From Chara braunii (Eukaryota > Streptophyta > Charophyceae > Charales > Characeae): a stretch of 51,301 bases of DNA. Made by a program: the position numbers and the translations under genes. This document shows positions 44,751 through 51,301 of the stretch, in pieces (positions within the stretch are counted from its first letter, which is position 1; the number at the start of each line of letters is the position of its first letter). The stretch is taken from positions 2,152,370 to 2,203,670 of the forward strand of contig BFEA01000215.1 of NCBI GenBank assembly GCA_003427395.1. The letters are read 5' to 3'. The notes beneath the pieces are model-generated. The model was not told the DNA's origin, ran no database searches, and saw only the letters and a list, made by a program, of their open reading frames with translations.

Positions 44751-45272
44751 CAACGAAAAAATTTCCCAAAATTAAATAATCATTCTATAGTAAAATTACA
44801 ATCTAAATTTTAAATTTTAATTCCATCTTAAAAAATGTCATTCCAATTTTAAATTTTTTCATCTTACTTGCAAACTTTTATCCCAAGAATAGGGTATCCC
44901 TTCTTATTTGGTCTGCGTGCTAGAGATGGAATGAAAGTCTGGATGAGTTCATTAAATATTTTAATTGGACTGTCATTCTAAGTAAGGATTTTCAGTCATA
45001 AATAGGTTAATCCAATCTGAATTAGAAGATATTTGTTGGAGTAGAATGAAAATTTAATTAAAAGATTTCATAAACTCATCCAGACGTTCATTCTATCTTG
45101 AACCAATAGATGTAGTTGGAAGAAAAAGTTCATATTTAGACGGAAACTTATCAAATAGAACTGAAAATTTTAGAAATGAACGAACATTGGAATGATAATT
45201 TATAAATATAAAGATTTTTTTTTTTATGGAATGTTTTTTCAACTTTCATTTCTCTTGGAAAATGTTTTGTTG
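44751..45272 (-). mobile_element. ~522-bp MITE, copy 3, nested in the diverged LTR
   Basis: Inverted relative to copies 1 and 2, with ends CAACGAAAAAATTTCCC and TTTTGTTG. It interrupts the LTR word AGCCCCTTGGGGAAGG: left flank AGCCCCTTA, right flank TAGGAAAGG. Removing the element and one TA restores the LTR order, so the target duplication is TA here. Confidence 0.75.
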
Positions 45273-45519
45273 TAGGAAAGGCAAGTTGTGCCCTACGGGA
45301 ACCTATCCTCTCGTAGGGGACTGCAGGAAGTAGTACAGGTGGCGCACCCGACTAGAGCGGCGAAGGGGCGACGCGACCACGCCCACCTTGGCGGCTCGCG
45401 GGGTTATTTTGTGCCGTTCCCAAGCCGTCCCTTGATTTTGTTTCGTTTAACTCCTGCGTGACATGGCCGGGAGGGCTCCCGCCCTTCGCGAGAAAAGATG
45501 GGAGCCGATGCGCTCGACA

Positions 45520-46541
45520 GCGTGGACTAGGTGAAGCGGGTCCCGGTGCAGATATTGGTGATAGTAACAAACCTTCAAATGAGAATTTGGGAGACCGAAG
45601 TGGGGGCGGGTTTCATGTGTTCTGCTGCTGCAGTCTACAGCCTCAACTCTGATGCCCCCATCCCAATGTGTCAGGCAAGGCCTATCGCCCCTTCCGGTCC
45701 CAAGGGGCATGCTCACACACAAACCTCTACAACAAATAATGGGCGGTAGACTGCACCCACAACGGGCCCTACCACCCTGGTTTCTTCCTCCTCATGGGCC
45801 CGACTCCCACCGGCGCGCATGCACGTTAAACTCCCCGGTCCGAGTTTCAAGACGGGTCGATAGAGGAATTTTGCCAGCATTTGGGACACGCAGGAACCCG
45901 AGCAGACTCGCGGAAAGAAGCATGTGGTCAAGGTCCTCAACTCTCGTAGCGGCCACCCTCGTCCGACAAAGTGGTTGCCTAGCCAGGCCCATGGGGCCCG
46001 ACGTCGATCTCGGAACCGGTCACCGGGTCAAAGACAAACGTGAAAATAAAAGTAGGAATAAAAACAATGATACAAATAAATATAAACGCAAAAAAACAGC
46101 AAAAAGGTAAGAGGACGAGGTGTCGCGCGCCCCGATGGCCTGCAATGCCTCGCATGCCCAACCCGCGAATGGTTGCAGTTCGCCATCGATACCCCCACGC
46201 ACGCCATTCCCCTGGACGAGGACTAAACTTCCTCCCATACGCGCCATCAAATGAACGAGACTGCACTGGCATGACTTGCAAAAAACGCGGAAAATACCCT
46301 TGTAAGGGTATTTGGTACGACAACACACTTGTTTTTCTAGGGCGAGTGCGACTGCTTATCAGTGAGTTCATCCCATTGGACATTCACCACCCGCATAGCC
46401 CAAACATTCCCACATAAGAACCGACTCGGAGTCCATACACGCCATAGGGGTTTAGCGCAACAACTTTCCACATAGGGGAATTGCCTTTTTTTTTTCCTGT
46501 TTGGGTAAAAGTCCCTTGCGAAATTACCTCAAAGGCCGGAT
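45520..46541. other. No gene seen; palindrome near 46296
   Basis: Open frames up to 152 codons without known domains. TACCCTTGTAAGGGTA (about 46297-46312) with preceding GACTTGCAAAAAACGCGG matches the block at 29298-29331. Confidence 0.35.
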
Positions 46542-46799
46542 GTGGTGAGGTCTCCGCGCTATGAAGCTCTCCTTTGGCAACGAATATCATCCGCTACAGA
46601 TGGGAAAGCGATGAATTTTTCGTGTCGCTGTGGGGTGCATCTCTTATACCACCATTACTTTCGAGGCACTTTTTTTCGATGCTGGAAATGCCCTGAGCGC
46701 CAAGCTTTGTCGAACCGCCAGTGCGACTTCTGTTTTTTTCGTTTGGCTGGCACCACTAACCATTGTGGTCCGGTAGGCCCGAAGCCAGTTAAAGCCTAG
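46542..46799 (+). CDS. Small ORF with possible GRF-type zinc finger
   Basis: An 85-codon frame; an internal Met at 46611 starts the interesting part. It reads CRCG, then YFRGTFFRCWKC, then CDFCFFRL. The spacing C-x-C-G...G-x-x-F-x-x-C...C-x-F/C-F resembles the GRF zinc finger (C-x-C-G...N-x-G-R-x-F-x-x-C...C-x-F-F-x-W), a nucleic-acid-binding fold found in APE2, TOP3 and many plant transposon-linked proteins. The terminal Trp is Leu here and the Asn-Pro-Gly-Arg motif is only partly kept. No neighbouring exon is recognised. It may be a fragment of a transposon protein, or chance. Confidence 0.28.
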   Translation: MVRSPRYEALLWQRISSATDGKAMNFSCRCGVHLLYHHYFRGTFFRCWKCPERQALSNRQCDFCFFRLAGTTNHCGPVGPKPVKA

Positions 46800-47909
46800 T
46801 TAATGCCGCGTGTATACGACAAGGGTCCGCGACCTACGTATGGGCCAAGTACTAGTAACGGTAGTGAACATGAATGATTTGAGCTCCGGGCTGCATATCA
46901 ACAGTTCGTGGATCACTGTCTGGTCAGGTCACCCCGCCAAGATGGTGATGGGCGATGGTCCTGGGTGGTTAATACTAGGGTAGGACAGGGGGGTGGGGGT
47001 GGGCAAAGGCAAAAAACCGAGAGGAAGGGTGGGTGGGGTCTTCAAGACTCGGAGGGGTTCATTTGGACTGCCAAGTGGCCGAGTACTGTGGTTGACTGCC
47101 ATCTGTTTAGTATCCCACCTCTACAACCTGGACTTTCAAAGGGAAAAAAAAAAAAAAAAAAAAAAAAAAAAACAGTTTGTGGGTTTACCATTCAGCCACA
47201 TGGGTTTGATGCTTTGTCTCTTTAGGCGCAATGTCCCTGATTCATGTCTGATTGTAGATTACGAAATCCTTGGTCACAACTGAAATATTGGGGTAGGTGG
47301 GATCTGCCCTCGGCTCCTCCCTCTTGCGTTTTTTTTTTGTTTCCTCCCTGATTTTTTTTTTTTTTTGACCATTTATCGATTTATGTGTGTCAGGGCCTCG
47401 CCACACTACTCCTAACTTGGGGTATTGTCGCACGACACACGAAACGAAAACGAAACGAGTGCATCTGCCCATGAAAGGTGGCAAAATACATTCGTTACTC
47501 TTTATAGCAAACTGATGAACTTTACCATTTTATGAAAGGAGATGCAGTCGTTTCGTTTTTCGTTTCATGTCCTGTGCGGCAACACCCTTGGCCATTTCCA
47601 GGAGTGCGGCGATGCCGTTAGCCATTTCAGGAGTGCAGCGTCGCCTCACCAGCTTCGGAGTTCAACCTGTCAGATTGAATCCGGGATCTGTCAGAATGTG
47701 GCTCCCGAGAGAACTCCCGAAATCGCTTGAGCCTCCCGCTTGTAAAAGGACATTTTTGGGAGACCTCTCGCGGAGGCCTGTGTTTCGATTGGAGAACTCG
47801 TGCACAGACAAGCATTCTCCTGACAGTCTTTGTCGCCACATGCTGGACAGTCTCTGTCTGAAGTGCGCCTCCTGGCTGCAAATCGGAAAGTGCCTGATGG
47901 GCCTCGCCA
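46800..47909. other. No gene seen
   Basis: Contains a long A homopolymer (about 47142-47171) and T runs. The words CATTTC-GGAGTGCGGCGATGCC / GCCATTTCAGGAGTGCAGCG repeat near 47594 and 47622. Overlapping minus-strand frames at 47627-47939 show no known domain. Confidence 0.35.
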
Positions 47910-48362
47910 CGCCACTCTTGAAACAGAGGAGTGTTTCAAGAGTTGTCAGACGGTTTCAAGAGTTGCATTTTCGAGAGTTTTCGGCCCATCGCCACACAAC
48001 ACTCTTGAAACGGGGACAATGCAAAAAGACAAACGATGCAAAACGAATGTCCTACTCCTTTGCTTTTTTTTCTTCGAATGGCCGTCAGTCAGGATAACGG
48101 CCCAACAACTCTTGAAAATCAATAGTCAATAGACCCTCAAGGGTTCGTCCACGGACGCTTGGAAACGCACGAGTTGCAGGTAGGCTGGGGTTTCCAATTT
48201 TTCATTAGCCCCTCCCGAAAAGCAGTTTCAAGAGCCCCTCTTGAAAGGGGGGTTCAAGAGCCATAGTGACTCTGGCAGCTCTTGAAAGGCCCCAAGTTTC
48301 AAGAGAGGCTGTGTGGCCAGGCAGGGCATCAAACGTATTCTAGAAATGAGTTTTCAAGAGGG
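47910..48362. repeat. Array of CTCTTGAAA / TTTCAAGAG words (array 2)
   Basis: About eleven copies in either orientation: near 47916, 47934, 47952, 48001, 48109, 48226, 48237, 48250, 48273, 48296 and 48349. Adjacent opposite copies make small hairpins (for example TTTCAAGAGCCCCTCTTGAAA). The first array is at 9955-10485. Confidence 0.7.
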
Positions 48363-49438
48363 TTCTAGCGAGGCCCGAAGTCGGGAGTGCAATATGGCGA
48401 AGCGCACTCCCGATTGGATTTTTTTAAAAGGCAACCAATTCAATTACCTGTTTTCTTTTTTTTTTATAATATTTTTAAAAGCTATGTTTTGCGTATTCTG
48501 ACAGTTGGGAGTAAGGTTGGGACCCCACGGGTTTGCGGCCTGGAAAGCGGTCTGGCGGAAGTCGACGGCGTGAGGCTGCCGCAAACGAAAAGCGAGCAGA
48601 ACAGGGGACCCCACCGCCACTGTGAAAATGTGCCCCGTCCAGCTCCTCGCTTTCCTGAACAGGAAAGTCGACCCCGAACTCTCCCGAAAAGGAAAGAGTG
48701 CCTGTTCCGTTTGTGTTCCTAGGTCCACGCTCGTAGGCGCGCAGGCGTGTGGCGCATTCCGTGTGCACCAACGTGTGACTGTGTGGGTGATGCTGTCGCA
48801 TCAACGGGTGAAATTGCGCGACACCGGGAGGTCTTAACGGGTGGGTGGGGGGAAGGGGGGGTGCTCAGCAAAAAAAGAATACATTTTTGCCCGGGACCGC
48901 CGGAAGGATGGTTCAACGGCCGCATTTTTTGAATACCTGGTCTGTTGTGCTACTCATATGCTGTGCCGTTGGTGATCCCCTTCCCCGTCCGCTGCGCCGT
49001 GCCGCCATCTCAATGTCATCGCAAACAAAAGAGAAGTGTCGTTGGGGGTGTTGGTGGGCTTGGAGACAGGATAGGGAGGTGGGGGCAGGCAGAGGAGCGG
49101 AGACATGGACGACGAGTGGGAAGGCCGGCTGTTATTTTTCGTGCTTGCTGTCATCCCGTGGGCGAGTCGGCGTAATGTGGCAGCCATGGCTGTCCTCGAG
49201 GCGGCTGCTATTTTGCCACAGCGCGCCGCCGCCCCCGCAACCTTTTCGAATTTGAATTCAAAAAAGGATGCGTCCTTCCCGCTGGCCGGAGGCCAATGGA
49301 CAAACGCGCCCTTCCGTGCGACACGATCTCCCCAGAGACTTCCAACCTCGTGTTCCCGGGTGGACCACACCGTTGTCCGCTGGTTCATTACTCCGCTGGT
49401 GACGGAAGAGGTCCCCAAGGGCTAGCCTTCCCGGTGGA
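48363..49438. other. No gene seen
   Basis: Moderately GC-rich with several overlapping frames of 70-155 codons on both strands and no recognisable motif. Confidence 0.35.
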
Positions 49439-49516
49439 CAGTTTTTCCCGGGGGAGGCACGGTCCACATAGGCCAGGCAGTTTTTCCCGGGGGAGGCACG
49501 GTCCACATAGGCCAGA
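49439..49516 (+). repeat. Two perfect tandem 39-bp units
   Basis: The unit begins CAGTTTTTCCCGGGGGAGGC and ends CATAGGCCAGG (second copy ends AGA). Copies at 49439 and 49478. Confidence 0.9.
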
Positions 49517-49769
49517 CAAGGCCGCTGACGGAGTGGAAACGCCCTGGCGTACTCTTCCCGGCCACTTTCTCGGACCTGTGGGGTCCGCTGAACTGCTTCG
49601 CGGAGGCTCGCGGTGAGAACCGCCAGCCTGTGGGGTCCCGCCCTAATCCCGAAAACCGAAAATTTTCTCCAAGTAGTGAGTAGTGTTTTTTTTGGGAGTC
49701 GTGAGTAGTGTGGCGAGGCCCTCATCTTTTTTGTTTTTTTTTTTCAGGCCTTTTTGAGGCCCTCATCGT

Positions 49770-49845
49770 TGCGCCGGGGCCATTTGCTTATTACCCTTCT
49801 CTGTATCGTTCCAATTTTAACGGATGTCCCGAAGGACGTTCTCGC
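49770..49845 (+). repeat. Dispersed repeat, also at 13205-13294 (inverted) and 28186-28230
   Basis: Shared phrase TCTGTATCGTTCCAATTTTA then ACGGATGTCC-CGAAGGAC, preceded by GCGC-GGGGCCATTTGCTTATTACC. The 13.2-kb copy is on the other strand; the 28.2-kb copy is more diverged. Confidence 0.75.
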
Positions 49846-50072
49846 CCTCTTTCCGTTTCGGTGTTTGCGTTGTGCGACCTGTCTATTTGTTCGTCTTTTT
49901 CGTCTTCTCCACGCCCCCAGGCATACCCTGACGCTGTCGATGTATATATACGTATATGTATATTGGCGTGCACGTGGCTGCTGAGTTGTTTGTTCGTGTG
50001 CTCGCGGGAGAGAGGTGGTGTGCGGCATTCTGACCTCTGGGATCCCCACCAGCCACTCGTCGGGTTCCACTC

Positions 50073-50197
50073 TCAGGCCGTACTCACACAAGCAACGTCG
50101 TGACTGTATCTGACTGCATTTACAGACAACGGGGGATGCATCTGGAAGCAATCAGGTCAAAAGAACAAGTAAAATAGTCCTAGTGTGAGTACGCCCT
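50073..50197. mobile_element. ~125-bp MITE-like element, TIR GGC-GTACTCACAC
   Basis: Left GGCCGTACTCACACA (50076-50090) and right AGTGTGAGTACGCC (50182-50195) are inverted with one extra base. Same terminal word and size as 8483-8600. The interior is non-coding. Confidence 0.5.
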
Positions 50198-51211
50198 CAC
50201 GTTCTCTCCTCTGCTTTCCTCTCCGTTCTCCTCTCCTTCTCCATCGATGCCAATCGACTCCACGCACGCAATTCCTTCGATTTGAATCATCATTTGATGC
50301 GCTTGTCGGCTTCCCGACAGTTCTGCGTGCAAGGGGTCCAAGGGGTCCAAGGGGTCCTCGTTATTGACCATCGATCTTCGTAATCGAACGATCAGAAGCG
50401 AAGGATCCGCCGGGCAAGCGGGACGTGACGACCGGTTTTTGGCGGTGCCGTTGAGAACAAGCGAGGACGAGGACGGGAGCGGGAGGCGAGAGAGAGAGAG
50501 AGAGGGAGGGGAAGATCCGGCGCCGGGCGGCGGTCACTACAGTGTAGGGAGCCCGACGCCGATGAGGCCGTTTTGGCGGCAACAGTGAGTCGGGACTGTC
50601 AGGGTGGGCCGGAGGTCTTTGGAGAGAGAGGCTGCGTGGACGTGTGCGCCGCCCCGCCTATGCGCGGAAGTGGAGCGGGGGAGCGGGGGAGCGGCGGAGC
50701 GCGGAGCGGGGAAAAGAGCCTGTACCTGTGTGCGGGCGGGCGGGCGGGCGGGTGTGCGGATGGTCGGCGCTACTGGGCCGCGCAACGCGAATTTGACCAG
50801 TCAGCAGCGGCACGGGGTAACTAACTCGAGCGCTTTCTGTCTGTGCGCCCCTGCCCCTCCCTCTTCGCACTGCCTAACGACGAACGGGATCGCCTCTTCC
50901 TCTGGGGCGCGGGGCCGAAGGAGACGAACTCCTTCCTCCTCTTTTGCGCGATCGGGCTCCACCTGCCTGCGCAGGTTCTCTCCGTGTCGAACACCTCCCA
51001 GTCAGCAGTCGAACGAAAAAGCATGAGGCAGGGCGCGGTACACGTACGTTACTCGCGGTCGGTCCGTGAGTGGTAGTTATGTCTGCGTATGAGATTCTGC
51101 GTGTGCATGTACTGCCTGTGTGCAGGGGAAAGCGGAGGGGAGAGGGCGAAGAACACCAGGTGAACTAACTTACTAGTAATCACTCTGTGTGAGGGTGGGT
51201 GAGCTTGGTCG
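50198..51211. other. GC-rich segment, no gene recognised
   Basis: AAGGGGTCC in three tandem copies (about 50332-50357), a GA run near 50492, and GGGAGC and GGGC runs (50680-50755). The overlapping frames (up to 140 codons) are compositional. Base composition and GA/GC tracts could fit a promoter/5' UTR of a gene beyond the window, but no TATA box or start is evident. Confidence 0.3.
50944..51135 (+). repeat. Dispersed repeat, copy 2 (with 15.5-15.7 kb)
   Basis: Partner of 15510-15720 on the other strand: TCGAACACCTCCCAGTCAGC, then GTCGAACGAAAAAG, then GTGTGCAGGGGAAAG, then a GA microsatellite further on. Confidence 0.6.

Positions 51212-51301
<90 letters not shown>
51212..51301 (+). repeat. 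GA microsatellite at window end
   Basis: Uninterrupted (GA)n of about 45 units running off the window. Confidence 0.98.

Larger units (their letters stand above)
43001..45519 (+). repeat. Third, diverged LTR of the same family (partial), directly abutting LTR2
   Basis: From ACTTGTCGGGTTGTG onward it parallels LTR1 from about 33797: ACTTCACC-AAG-TCAG, CACC-GTGTG-ACCCGCACTT, GCAGGTAGGTAGA, GTCCTAGTCGACCGACGTC, GCAATTGCATT-AAAAG and the terminal GGAGCCGATGCGCTCGACA (ends 45519). Divergence is far above that between LTR1 and LTR2. It lacks the U3 half. A MITE is nested at 44751-45272. An A/T-rich segment with CGGGACCCGGGCGG (43360-43620) looks like a further insertion. Confidence 0.75.

Noticed and set aside
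50944-51026. Conserved exon shared with 15.6-15.7 kb (SNT-QSA-ERK peptides)
   Set aside because: In the best-matching block all three differences change the amino acid and none is silent, the opposite of purifying selection; treated as a dispersed repeat.

Overview
The window looks like a repeat-rich nuclear segment of a plant-lineage eukaryote, most likely a streptophyte (a charophyte alga or a bryophyte-like plant; a Chara-type genome would fit, but this is unproven). Three things point there: a broken minus-strand homologue of the plant-type nucleolar Pumilio protein NOP9/APUM23 at the left end; a short stretch of mitochondrial nad1 whose residues are of the charophyte/bryophyte type; and an LTR retrotransposon with a primer-binding site for plant-type tRNA-Asp. 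I see no intact protein-coding gene that I can name. Most open frames are by-products of microsatellites and low-complexity DNA.

Layout. 0.65-3.75 kb: intron-poor NOP9-like sequence carrying three in-frame TAG codons, one in-frame TGA and at least four frame changes. 3.8-16.5 kb: low-gene DNA with homopolymers, microsatellites (CT, GT, TTC, GTA, AATC), local duplications, small foldback elements, a five-unit array with ten TTGACC (W-box) cores, and a ~190-bp foldback that recurs inside the retrotransposon LTRs. 16.5-19.7 kb: AT-rich DNA with a diverged pair of ~390-bp direct repeats, a ~0.6-kb element bounded by TTAA and 15-bp inverted repeats, and the nad1 fragment lying between CGAACG-rich inverted ends. 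20-30 kb: decayed retroelement-like DNA, including a diverged relative of the big LTR (22.2-23.25 kb), ~120-bp tandem repeats (23.4-24.0 kb), a recurring AATCTTATG motif (24.3-25.0 kb) and two copies of a ~522-bp MITE.

30.5-45.5 kb is the main structure: a LARD-like, apparently non-autonomous LTR retrotransposon. It has two ~5.2-5.3-kb LTRs (30510-35739 and 37663-43000, ends TGTCG...CGACA), a tRNA-Asp-type primer-binding site, a ~1.9-kb internal region without recognisable gag or pol, and a polypurine tract. Each LTR holds a tRNA-Glu-like, Pol III-style unit, the foldback, a TATA box and a GC-rich minisatellite. A third, diverged LTR of the same family abuts on the right (43001-45519) and carries a nested MITE.

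45.5-51.3 kb: low-gene DNA with one small ORF holding a possible GRF-type zinc finger, an array of CTCTTGAAA/TTTCAAGAG motifs, a 125-bp MITE with TACTCACAC ends, a GC-rich stretch, and a GA microsatellite running off the window end. Scattered Ns and one 175-base gap show a draft assembly, so some duplications and frameshifts may be assembly artefacts.
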